DNA of 36,919 nt from positions 1 through 36,919 of the forward strand of contig MNQS01000125.1 in assembly GCA_001915545.1 (NCBI GenBank), in the 5' to 3' direction. The position numbers and the translations under genes are program-made. Under the pieces are notes generated by a model. That model saw nothing but the letters and a program-made list of their open reading frames with translations. It searched no databases and was not told where the DNA came from. Source of the stretch: Bacteroides sp. 43_108. GTDB taxonomy: Bacteria > Bacteroidota > Bacteroidia > Bacteroidales > Bacteroidaceae. This document shows positions 13,501 through 20,580 of this stretch, piece by piece. Positions within the stretch are counted from its first letter, which is position 1; each line of letters starts with the position of its first letter.

Positions 13501-15402
13501 TCGCGCTACAAACAGGAGGATTACCGGATGTTGAACGAGTTCTACAAGCAGAAGATTCAGCAGGTGCACATCGTGGGAGAATATGCCAACCTGATGGTGA
13601 AGGATTATCAGGAGGCTTTGCAGTATGTGCAGGATTATTTCCAGATGGATTACAAGAAATTTATTGCCAAATACTTCAAGGGTGAGCGGGTGAACGAGAT
13701 TCAGCGTAACCTCACGCCGGAAAAGTACAAGCAGTTGTTCGGGCAGTTGTCTCAGCGGCAGATGGAGATTATTTCGGACAAGGAGTCGCGCTGCATTGTG
13801 GTGGCGGCTGGTCCGGGCAGCGGAAAAACCCGTGTGCTGGTGCACAAGTTAGCTTCGCTGTTGCTGCTGGAGGATGTGAAGCACGAGCAGTTGCTGATGC
13901 TGACTTTCTCCCGGGCGGCTGCCACGGAATTCAAGCAGCGGCTGATGGGACTGATTGGCAATGCGGCGCACTACGTGGAAATCAAAACCTTTCATGCCTA
14001 TTGTTTTGACTTGCTGGGCTTGATTGGAAACTTGGAGGAAGTGAAGAATGTGGTGGGGAAGGCTGCGGAGATGATTGAACAGGGGGAAGTGGAGCCCAAC
14101 CGGATTGGCAAGACGGTGCTGGTGATTGATGAGGCGCAGGACATGGGCGTGGAAGAGCATGCGCTGGTAAGGGCGTTGATGCACCATAATGAGGAGATGC
14201 GGGTGATAGCTGTGGGCGACGATGACCAGAATATTTATGAGTTCCGTGGTTCGGATTCCGGTTACATGTGGCAACTGACACAGGAGGCTGGAAGCCGCTT
14301 TGTGGAGATGACGGAGAATTACCGGAGTGCACGTCATGTGGTGGCAGCGGCCAATGATTTTGTGAAAGGTATTGGCGGAAGGCTGAAAAGCATGCCGATT
14401 GTATCGATGCGCAAGGAAGACGGATGGGTTGGAGTGACTCGCCATCAGTCTGCCTACATGTATCAGCCGCTGGTGGAGGAACTGCTACGGAATAGAGGAG
14501 AGGGTACCGCATGTGTGCTTACCCAGACCAATGAAGAGGCGGTCATTCTGGTGGCACTGTTGCGGAAGCGTGGTGTGCGCAGCAAGCTGATTCAGTCGAT
14601 GGAGGGCTTGCTGTTCTGGAACATGGCCGAGATGAGGTATTTCCTGAAGTATATAGGCAAGCAGGTGAGTACGCCTTTGATTCCGGATGAACTCTGGGAG
14701 AAGGCGAAGGGTGCTACGTTTGCGGCTTATGAAGGGAGTTTGGGTTTGCCTTACGTGAAGCGTTGTGTGGAGTTGTTTGAGGAAATCAACCGGATGAAGT
14801 ATTTCACGGATTTCAAGGAGTTTGTGTTTGAGTCTTCGATGGAAGATTTTTGTGACGTGTCGGGGGCTGATGTGGTGGTGTCGACCATCCACAAGGCAAA
14901 GGGCCGTGAGTTTGACGACGTGTATATGCTTGTTTCGGACGAGTTCCCAAAGGATGTGCATCAGATGCGCCGGTATTATGTGGGCATTACCCGTGCCAAA
15001 AAACGGTTGTTTGTGCATACAAACGGAGATTGCTTTGCGAATCTGAAAGCAGACCAGTATCTGGTAGATTCGCGGGAGTATGCAATGCCCGGTGAGATTG
15101 TGTTGCAGCTTTCGCACAAGGATGTGTTCTTGGGATTCTTCAAGGAACTCAAACGGGAGGTACTGTCGCTGAAAGGGGGTGATACGTTGTTCTATAAAGA
15201 CTACACATTGTATAATCAGGCGCAAAAGCCGGTGGCCCGCTTGTCGCAGAATATGCAGAAAAAGTTGGCCGAGTGGAAGGAGCGTGGCTATGAAGTGAAG
15301 TCGGCTTCCGTGCGCTTCGTGGTGGCGTGGAAACCGAAGGATGCGCCGAAAGAGGAAGCGGAAACGGCAGTGTTGCTGCCCGATCTGGTGTTGTGCCTGT
15401 AG
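10582..15402 (+). CDS. Giant DEDD exonuclease-RecQ-UvrD helicase fusion
   Basis: 1606 aa. Residues ~12-125 look like a DEDD 3'-5' exonuclease: D19 and E21 in VDVEVGL, D69 in GHNIIHHDAKYL, D119 in NNPVNDCEKA. The His usually five residues before the last Asp is Asn here (N114). Residues ~260-620 are a RecQ-type SF2 helicase: Walker A TGGGKS with K297, DEAH 395-398, QEAGRAGRD ~583-591. A zinc-binding-like CAEGCAYC (239-246) lies just before it. Residues ~620-1050 are helical, winged-helix-like linker. Residues ~1060-1490 are an SF1 UvrD/Rep helicase: GPGSGKT 1077-1083, DEAQD 1183-1187, STIHKAKG 1434-1441, YVGITRAKK with R1471. It is probably a DNA repair or anti-phage machine. Confidence 0.88.
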   Translation: MAIWDIFTRNKTSRYAIVDVEVGLKDHKIHDIGALRQDGATFHKASKEELFEFLHDTDYLCGHNIIHHDAKYLFPDKDCRWTLVDTLYVSPLLFPERPYHRLVKDDKLAADQMNNPVNDCEKARDLLLDEITRWNSLPDEQRKVFASLLKGKEEFRGFFSMVRAETVVWGLAGLIRRFYEGKICAHADVEMLIERYPCELAYALALVDTTDHRSVTPGWVLRNYPEVEYVMKLLRRTRCAEGCAYCNSQLDVLRNLKVFFGYDQFRTYGGEPLQERAARAAVEGKSLLAIFPTGGGKSLTFQLPALMEARAVHGLTVVISPLQSLMKDQVDNLADKGITDAVTINGLLDPITRALSIQRVQEGDASLLYIAPEMLRSKTIERILMVRHVVRFVIDEAHCFSSWGQDFRVDYLYIGKFIQEYQQKKGCRNPIPVSCFTATAKQKVVQDICDYFKRTLNLDLELFASTASRTNLHYSVVHAETDEDKYTKLRELVSESSCPTIVYVSRTRRTKELAAKLTRDGYKALPFNGKMDADEKIANQDAFMSDQVRIIVATSAFGMGVDKKDVGLVVHYDISDSLENYVQEAGRAGRDPHLNARCYVLYSDNDLDKHFILLNQTKLSISEIQQVWKAVKDMTRKRMRVCCSALEIARNAGWDDSVADIETRVRTALAALEQSGYLERGNNVPHVYATGITVKNMDEARKRITASVLFGTDEIEKAVRIITSLISQKYIAKAQDSGAESRIDYLADILGLTKKEVVSVVERMRQEGILADSKDISAYLQDAGDSERKSRMLLERFAKLEQYILNHIPDESLRISCKQLNDNAVHDGVVTSKEKDIRTLLYFLTIKGYTHKKEDAARNMELTRRADLETTIKRFEKRLEISRFAVEWLYKLVEEREGKETATEKAAVQFSVVELLNQLKASPQSLFGRMEDLQLEDVEEALLYLSKIGALKLEGGFLVLYNAMDIKRIKDNKSRYKQEDYRMLNEFYKQKIQQVHIVGEYANLMVKDYQEALQYVQDYFQMDYKKFIAKYFKGERVNEIQRNLTPEKYKQLFGQLSQRQMEIISDKESRCIVVAAGPGSGKTRVLVHKLASLLLLEDVKHEQLLMLTFSRAAATEFKQRLMGLIGNAAHYVEIKTFHAYCFDLLGLIGNLEEVKNVVGKAAEMIEQGEVEPNRIGKTVLVIDEAQDMGVEEHALVRALMHHNEEMRVIAVGDDDQNIYEFRGSDSGYMWQLTQEAGSRFVEMTENYRSARHVVAAANDFVKGIGGRLKSMPIVSMRKEDGWVGVTRHQSAYMYQPLVEELLRNRGEGTACVLTQTNEEAVILVALLRKRGVRSKLIQSMEGLLFWNMAEMRYFLKYIGKQVSTPLIPDELWEKAKGATFAAYEGSLGLPYVKRCVELFEEINRMKYFTDFKEFVFESSMEDFCDVSGADVVVSTIHKAKGREFDDVYMLVSDEFPKDVHQMRRYYVGITRAKKRLFVHTNGDCFANLKADQYLVDSREYAMPGEIVLQLSHKDVFLGFFKELKREVLSLKGGDTLFYKDYTLYNQAQKPVARLSQNMQKKLAEWKERGYEVKSASVRFVVAWKPKDAPKEEAETAVLLPDLVLCL

Positions 15403-15421
15403 TTTATTTTGATTATCTTTG
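15390..15421 (+). promoter_or_regulatory. Predicted promoter of the DEAD-box helicase gene
   Basis: GTTG (15390-15393) and TATCTTTG (15414-15421) are a -33/-7 pair with 20-bp spacing. The -7 is an exact match. It overlaps the end of the 1606-aa helicase gene and begins a leader of about 22 nt before the ATG at 15449. Confidence 0.55.
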
Positions 15422-15448
15422 CTAACTAACCCGCAAAAAACAAGAATT

Positions 15449-16765
15449 ATGGACATACAAACGATACTATCAAACCTGAAGATTGACCAGTTGAACGCCA
15501 TGCAGGAGGCTTCCATCGATGCGTGGAAGGAGGGCAGCGATTTGATACTGCTCTCGCCTACGGGTTCCGGAAAGACGCTGGCCTACCTGCTGCCGCTGGT
15601 GAGTTCGCTGAAAAAGGGAGTAGAAGGCGTGCAGGCCGTGGTACTGGTACCTTCGCGCGAGCTGGCTTTGCAGATTGAGCAGGTGTTTAAGGCCATGGCG
15701 ACCGGCTTTCCGGTGATGAGCTGTTACGGCGGACGTCCGGCCATGGAGGAACACCGCACCATGAAGGGCATTTCGCCGGCGGTGATTATCGGTACGCCGG
15801 GACGTATGAACGACCACCTGAACAAGCAGAATTTCGAGGCGGGCACCGTGCGTACGCTGGTCATCGACGAGTTCGACAAGTGTCTGGAGTTCGGCTTTCA
15901 GGACGAGATGGCCGAGGTCATCGGAAAGTTGCCGGCATTGCGTCGCCGCTTCCTGTTGTCGGCTACCGATGCGGAGGAGATTCCGCGTTTTACGGGCATG
16001 AACCGCACGCTGAAACTGGATTTCCTGAATCCGGAGGAAACGGTGTCGCAGCGCTTGTCAGTGTATCGAGTCACTTCGCCGGTGAAGGACAAGCTGGAAA
16101 CGCTCTACAAGCTGCTGTGTACGCTGGGCAACGAATCGACGCTGGTGTTCTGCAACCATCGTGAGAGTGTGGACCGGGTAGGGAAGTACCTGCACTCCAT
16201 GAAGGTGTATTGCGAGACGTTCCACGGCGGAATGGAGCAGGACGACCGTGAACGGGCGCTGTATAAGTTCCGTAACGGAAGCTGCCACATCTTTATCTCG
16301 ACCGACCTGGCAGCCCGCGGACTGGATATTCCGGACATCCGCCACGTGGTGCATTATCACTTGCCGGTGGCCGAGGACGGGTTCATTCACCGCAACGGAC
16401 GTACGGCGCGTTGGGAGGCCGAGGGTAATGCCTTTCTGATTCTGCACGATGAGGAGCGTATCCCCGACTATGTGCCCCGTCCGCTGGAAGAGTTTGAACT
16501 GCCGGAGCCGACGCCGCAGCCAGCCTTGCCGGAGTTTGTTACCTTATATATAGGGAAGGGCAAGAAAGACAAAATCAACAAGATTGACATCGTGGGCTTT
16601 TTGTCGAAGAAAGGTGGACTGGGCCGGGACGATGTGGGACGTGTGGACGTGAAAGACCACTATGCGTTTGCGGCAATTTCTCGGAAAAAGGCAAAACAAA
16701 CGTTAAAACTCATACAAAATGAAAAGATAAAGGGGGTAAAAACTTTGATAGAACTGGCAAAATAA
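15449..16765 (+). CDS. DEAD-box RNA helicase with DbpA-like RNA-binding domain
   Basis: 438 aa from the ATG at 15449; the 10 residues before it in frame lie in the promoter and leader. TGSGKT motif I, PSRELALQ Ia, GTPGRM Ib, motif II as DEFD (VIDEFDKCLEFGF) rather than DEAD, SAT motif III, and HRNGRTAR motif VI. The last ~70 residues (FVTLYIGKGKKDKINKIDIVGFLSKKGGLG to ALIELAK) match the DbpA RNA-binding domain, which in E. coli targets 23S rRNA helix 92. A role in large-subunit ribosome assembly is likely. It starts 46 nt after the large helicase. Confidence 0.9.
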   Translation: MDIQTILSNLKIDQLNAMQEASIDAWKEGSDLILLSPTGSGKTLAYLLPLVSSLKKGVEGVQAVVLVPSRELALQIEQVFKAMATGFPVMSCYGGRPAMEEHRTMKGISPAVIIGTPGRMNDHLNKQNFEAGTVRTLVIDEFDKCLEFGFQDEMAEVIGKLPALRRRFLLSATDAEEIPRFTGMNRTLKLDFLNPEETVSQRLSVYRVTSPVKDKLETLYKLLCTLGNESTLVFCNHRESVDRVGKYLHSMKVYCETFHGGMEQDDRERALYKFRNGSCHIFISTDLAARGLDIPDIRHVVHYHLPVAEDGFIHRNGRTARWEAEGNAFLILHDEERIPDYVPRPLEEFELPEPTPQPALPEFVTLYIGKGKKDKINKIDIVGFLSKKGGLGRDDVGRVDVKDHYAFAAISRKKAKQTLKLIQNEKIKGVKTLIELAK

Positions 16766-16780
16766 TAACTTTGTGTCATG

Positions 16781-16815
16781 ACAGCCTTCCGGCGGTGAAG
16801 GCTGTTTCGCATTTT
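16781..16815 (+). terminator. Intrinsic terminator after the DEAD-box helicase gene
   Basis: ACAGCCTTC 16781-16789 pairs with GAAGGCTGT 16797-16805 around a 7-nt loop, followed by TTTCGCATTTT. A perfect -7-like box, TAACTTTG (16766-16773), sits directly ahead of it. Confidence 0.75.
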
Positions 16816-16942
16816 GCTATGACTCGTGAGCATCCCCATGCCATAGCTAACTATTCTCGTGTCAATATGTCACTAAAATGACGTTTGTGTATGTAATTTG
16901 AAAGATAAAATTCAGTAAGGCTGTAAAATTATCACGAAAACT

Positions 16943-16973
16943 TTTGGAAGTCTAAAAATAATCACTAAATTCG
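16943..16973 (+). promoter_or_regulatory. Predicted serC promoter
   Basis: TTTG (16943-16946), 19-bp spacer, TAAATTCG (16966-16973). The -33 is an exact consensus and the -7 has one mismatch. Transcription would start near 16978, about 39 nt before the serC ATG. Confidence 0.6.
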
Positions 16974-17016
16974 CAAGTGTTAGCTAAAATGATTGTTTAA
17001 CCAAAACAAACTTCCA

Positions 17017-18087
17017 ATGAAGAAACATAATTTTAATGCGGGACCGTCTATTTTGCCTCGCGAAGTGATAGAAAAGACAGCTCAGGCTATTCTTGATTAT
17101 AATGGTTCAGGACTTTCGTTGATGGAAATCAGTCACCGCGCTAAAGACTTCCAGCCGGTGGTAGATGAAGCAGTGGCACTGTTCAAGGAACTGCTGAACA
17201 TTCCGGAAGGATACTCGGTATTGTTCCTGGGTGGAGGTGCAAGCATGGAGTTCTGTATGGTTCCCTATAATTTTCTGGAAAAGAAGGCGGCTTACCTGAA
17301 TACGGGTACTTGGGCCAAGAAAGCGCTGAAAGAAGCGAAAGCATTCGGCGAAACAGTAGAGGTGGCTTCTTCTGAAAAAGAAGGCTACACTTATATTCCG
17401 AAAGATTATGAAGTGCCGGCCGACGTGGATTATTTCCATATCACGACCAACAATACCATCTACGGTACGGAATTGCATGCCGACCTGGATGTCAATGTGC
17501 CGATGGTGGCCGATATGTCTTCGGACATTTTCTCTCGTCCGGTAGACGTTTCCAAATATATCTGTATTTACGGAGGTGCACAGAAGAACCTGGCTCCTGC
17601 AGGTGTGACTTTCGTTATCGTGAAGAACGATGCGCTGGGTAAGGTTTCCCGTCACATCCCGACCATGCTGAATTATCAGACACACGTGGACAAGGGTTCT
17701 ATGTTCAATACTCCGCCGGTAGTGCCTATTTATGCGGCTCTCCAGACTTTGCGCTGGATTAAGGCACAGGGTGGCGTGGAAGAAATGCAGCGCCGTGCCA
17801 AGCAGCGTGCCGACATGCTGTATGCCGAAATTGACCGCAACAAGCTGTTCCGTGGCACCGTAACGGCCAAGGAAGACCGTTCGTACATGAACATCTGCTT
17901 CGTCATGGCCGATGAATACAAGGACCTGGAAGCCGACTTCCTGAAGTTCGCTACCGAAAAAGGTATGGTGGGCATCAAGGGTCACCGTTCTGTGGGTGGT
18001 TTCCGTGCTTCTTGCTACAATGCCATGCCGGTAGAAAGTGTGCAGGCACTGATTGACTGCATGCAGGAATTTGAGAAAATGCATTAA
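17017..18087 (+). CDS. serC: Phosphoserine aminotransferase
   Basis: 356 aa, PLP enzyme converting 3-phosphohydroxypyruvate and glutamate to phosphoserine. [14 protein letters not shown] is the SerC N-terminus, [11 protein letters not shown] the phosphate-binding part, and [11 protein letters not shown] holds the PLP lysine K190. [16 protein letters not shown] is the C-terminal signature. The start is the ATG at 17017; a longer TTG-initiated frame from 16993 adds only 8 residues. It is first in an operon with serA and DUF1015. A terminator-like hairpin lies between it and serA. Confidence 0.96.
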   Translation: MKKHNFNAGPSILPREVIEKTAQAILDYNGSGLSLMEISHRAKDFQPVVDEAVALFKELLNIPEGYSVLFLGGGASMEFCMVPYNFLEKKAAYLNTGTWAKKALKEAKAFGETVEVASSEKEGYTYIPKDYEVPADVDYFHITTNNTIYGTELHADLDVNVPMVADMSSDIFSRPVDVSKYICIYGGAQKNLAPAGVTFVIVKNDALGKVSRHIPTMLNYQTHVDKGSMFNTPPVVPIYAALQTLRWIKAQGGVEEMQRRAKQRADMLYAEIDRNKLFRGTVTAKEDRSYMNICFVMADEYKDLEADFLKFATEKGMVGIKGHRSVGGFRASCYNAMPVESVQALIDCMQEFEKMH

Positions 18088-18107
18088 TTGTTGTTATACC
18101 CGAAGAT

Positions 18108-18148
18108 AAGGGCGTGGAATTTCGATAACACGTCCTTGTTTTCTTTTT
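18108..18148 (+). terminator. Terminator-like hairpin between serC and serA
   Basis: AAGGGCGTG 18108-18116 pairs with CACGTCCTT 18129-18137, with one G-U, followed by GTTTTCTTTTT. It could reduce serA transcription by partial termination, since no serA promoter was found. Confidence 0.55.
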
Positions 18149-18161
18149 AAAATCAAGTATT

Positions 18162-19085
18162 ATGAAAGTATTGGTTGCGACAGAGAAACCGTTTGCTAAA
18201 GTAGCTATCGACGGTATTCGGAAAGAGATAGAAGCAGCGGGCTATGAACTGGCTTTGCTGGAGAAATATACAGAAAAACAGCAGTTGCTCGATGCAGTGA
18301 AGGATGCAAATGCAGTGATTATCCGAAGTGACATCATTGACAAGGAAGTGCTGGATGCGGCAAAGGAACTGAAAATCGTGGTACGTGCCGGTGCGGGATA
18401 TGACAATGTGGACCTGGAGGCAGCTACGGCTCACGGGGTTTGCGTGATGAATACGCCGGGACAGAACTCGAATGCGGTGGCCGAACTGGCTTTCGGTATG
18501 ATGATTATGGCGGTTCGTAATTTCTACGACGGTAAATCGGGTACGGAACTGATGGGCAAGAAGCTGGGTATCCATGCATACGGTAACGTGGGACGCAATG
18601 TGGCTCGTATCGCAAAGGGCATCGGTATGGACATTTATGCCTACGATGCGTATTGTCCGAAGGAAGCCATGGTGGCCGACGGCGTGAAACCGGTGGATTC
18701 TGCAGAAGAACTGTATGCTACCTGCAACGTGGTGTCATTGCACATTCCGGCTACTGCCGAAACCAAGAACTCCATTAACTATGACTTGGTGAACCGTATG
18801 CCGAAAAACGGTTTGCTGGTGAATACTGCCCGTAAGGAGGTGATTAACGAAGCAGATTTGCTTCGCCTGATGAATGACCGTCCGGACTTGAAGTATGTGA
18901 CCGACATCATGCCGGCTCATCACGATGAGTTTGCCGATCATTTCCCGGGACGTTATTTCTCTACTCCGAAGAAGATGGGTGCACAGACGGCTGAGGCAAA
19001 TATCAATGCCGGCATCGCAGCGGCCCGTCAGATTGTGGGCTTCCTGAAAGATGGTTGTGAGAAATTCCGTGTAAACAAGAAATAA
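18162..19085 (+). CDS. serA: D-3-phosphoglycerate dehydrogenase, short type
   Basis: 307 aa, NAD-dependent 2-hydroxyacid dehydrogenase that starts serine synthesis. It has the substrate- and NAD-binding domains only; the C-terminal ACT regulatory domain is absent, so serine feedback by that route is not expected. The NAD loop is GIHAYGNVG (136-144), the active-site arginine R224 in NTARKEV, and the acid E230. Where SerA proteins normally have the catalytic His (TPHIG), this one has TPKKMG, so K270 replaces the His. This Lys form is known from the type III enzymes of Bacteroidetes and Entamoeba histolytica. It lies 74 nt after serC. Confidence 0.93.
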   Translation: MKVLVATEKPFAKVAIDGIRKEIEAAGYELALLEKYTEKQQLLDAVKDANAVIIRSDIIDKEVLDAAKELKIVVRAGAGYDNVDLEAATAHGVCVMNTPGQNSNAVAELAFGMMIMAVRNFYDGKSGTELMGKKLGIHAYGNVGRNVARIAKGIGMDIYAYDAYCPKEAMVADGVKPVDSAEELYATCNVVSLHIPATAETKNSINYDLVNRMPKNGLLVNTARKEVINEADLLRLMNDRPDLKYVTDIMPAHHDEFADHFPGRYFSTPKKMGAQTAEANINAGIAAARQIVGFLKDGCEKFRVNKK

Positions 19086-19106
19086 CTTCTGATTCCCCCA
19101 AGCATT

Positions 19107-20354
19107 ATGGCAATAGTTAAACCTTTCAAGGGTGTTCGTCCGCCGCAGGACTTGGTGGAGCAGGTGGCTTCCCGCCCTTACGACGTGTTAAACTCGGCTG
19201 AGGCCCGCGAAGAGGCGAAAGGCAACGAGAAATCTTTGTATCACATCATCAAGCCGGAGATTGACTTTCCGGAGGGAACGGATGAGCACGACCCGCGTGT
19301 ATACGACAAGGCGGTAGCGAATTTCCGGATGTTCCAGGAAAAGGGCTGGCTGGTGCAGGACGACAAACCGTGTTATTATATTTATGCCCAGACCATGAAC
19401 GGCAAGACGCAGTATGGACTGGTGGTAGGAGCTTACGTGCCCGACTATATGAACGGGGTGATCAAGAAGCATGAGCTGACGCGCCGTGACAAGGAGGAGG
19501 ACCGCATGAAGCATGTACGGGTGAACAATGCGAACATCGAACCGGTGTTCTTTGCTTATCCGGAAAACAAGACGCTGGATGCCGTGGTGGCGAAATATAC
19601 GGCTCAGAAGCCGGTGTATGACTTTGTGGCACCGGATGACGGCTTCGGCCATCAGTTCTGGGTGATTGACGACGACAAGGACATTGAGGCAGTGACAGAG
19701 GCGTTCAAGGAGATGCCTTCGCTTTACATTGCCGACGGTCATCACCGCAGTGCGGCAGCAGCACTGGTGGGTGCTGAAAAGGCGGCTCAGAATCCGAACC
19801 ATCGGGGCGACGAGGAATACAACTACTTCATGGCGGTATGTTTCCCGGCCGAGCAGCTTACAATCATCGACTACAACCGGGTGGTGAAGGATTTGAACGG
19901 ACTGACTCCGCAGGCGTTCCTGGAAGCGCTGAAGAAGAACTTCGTAGTGGAAGAAAAGGGTGCGGACATCTACAAGCCGGCAGCCTTGCACAACTTCTCG
20001 CTTTACCTGGAGGGCAAATGGTACAGTCTGACGGCCAAACCGGGCACTTACGACGATAACGACCCGATTGGGGTGCTGGATGTCACGATTTCTTCCAACC
20101 TGATTCTGGACGAGATTCTCGGCATCAAGGACCTGCGCTCGGACAAGCGTATCGACTTCGTGGGCGGTATCCGCGGACTGGGTGAACTGAAGAAACGGGT
20201 GGACAGCGGCGAAATGAAGATGGCGCTGGCACTCTATCCGGTTTCCATGAAGCAGCTGATGGACATTGCCGATACGGGCAACATCATGCCGCCGAAAACC
20301 ACGTGGTTTGAACCGAAACTGCGTTCGGGACTGGTGATTCACAAACTGGAATAA
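19107..20354 (+). CDS. DUF1015 protein, ParB/SerK-like fold
   Basis: 415 aa. FKGVRPPQDLVEQVASRPYDVLNSAEAREEAKGNEKSLYHIIKPEID is the DUF1015 N-terminus, ELTRRDKEEDRMKHVRVNNANIEPVFFAY follows, and ADGHHR (209-214) is the conserved ParB/sulfiredoxin-like motif. The family occurs in serine operons across Bacteroidetes and Firmicutes. Its relation to the archaeal free-serine kinase SerK makes a serine- or phosphoserine-handling role plausible, but it has not been shown. It starts 21 nt after serA. Confidence 0.88.
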   Translation: MAIVKPFKGVRPPQDLVEQVASRPYDVLNSAEAREEAKGNEKSLYHIIKPEIDFPEGTDEHDPRVYDKAVANFRMFQEKGWLVQDDKPCYYIYAQTMNGKTQYGLVVGAYVPDYMNGVIKKHELTRRDKEEDRMKHVRVNNANIEPVFFAYPENKTLDAVVAKYTAQKPVYDFVAPDDGFGHQFWVIDDDKDIEAVTEAFKEMPSLYIADGHHRSAAAALVGAEKAAQNPNHRGDEEYNYFMAVCFPAEQLTIIDYNRVVKDLNGLTPQAFLEALKKNFVVEEKGADIYKPAALHNFSLYLEGKWYSLTAKPGTYDDNDPIGVLDVTISSNLILDEILGIKDLRSDKRIDFVGGIRGLGELKKRVDSGEMKMALALYPVSMKQLMDIADTGNIMPPKTTWFEPKLRSGLVIHKLE

Positions 20355-20375
20355 TACTTTTCTTCTGAACGATAC

Positions 20376-20413
20376 AGGGCCTTCTCAAAGTCGCATTTGG
20401 GAGGGCCTTTTTT
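20376..20413 (+). terminator. Intrinsic terminator after the serC operon
   Basis: AGGGCCTTCTCAAA 20376-20389 pairs with TTTGGGAGGGCCTT 20396-20409 with some wobble pairs. A run of six T (20408-20413) follows. Confidence 0.75.
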
Positions 20414-20460
20414 GTGTGGATATACTTGCGGAACGGACGGCAGGAAGCAAGCCGAAAAGA

Positions 20461-20564
20461 AAACGCACTTGCGTTTAATGTAAAACGTAAGTGCGTTTTG
20501 TCTAAAACTCTTTGGCGTTTGAGTTGGAACGCAAGTGCGTTTGGTTCGAAACGTAAGTGCGTTT
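20461..20564. repeat. Palindromic repeat array 2: five 16-bp units at 22-bp spacing
   Basis: Units start at 20461, 20483, 20505, 20527 and 20549: AAACGCACTTGCGTTT, AAACGTAAGTGCGTTT, AAACTCTTTGGCGTTT, GAACGCAAGTGCGTTT and AAACGTAAGTGCGTTT. The 6-nt gaps are AATGTA, TGTCTA, GAGTTG and GGTTCG. It is the same family as the array at 8647: unit 3 here and unit 4 there are identical and both are followed by GAG, and TGTCTA/TGTCTG recurs as the gap after unit 2. The array lies between the convergent DUF1015 and sulfatase genes, 48 nt after the DUF1015 terminator. Confidence 0.93.
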
Positions 20565-20580
20565 TTTCCAGTGAAATATC

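Noticed and set aside
12061..13845. Long minus-strand ORF of 594 codons opposite the helicase fusion
   Set aside because: It lies wholly within a gene with many intact helicase motifs and is rich in His, Leu and Arg, the usual pattern of an antisense shadow in G-rich coding DNA. The same applies to 10987-12015 and 14485-15516.
16993..17016. serC start at a TTG eight codons upstream
   Set aside because: The ATG at 17017 begins the conserved HNFNAGPS motif with the usual short N-terminus.
19188..20342. 384-codon minus-strand ORF opposite DUF1015
   Set aside because: DUF1015 motifs are on the plus strand and the opposite frame shows only antisense composition.
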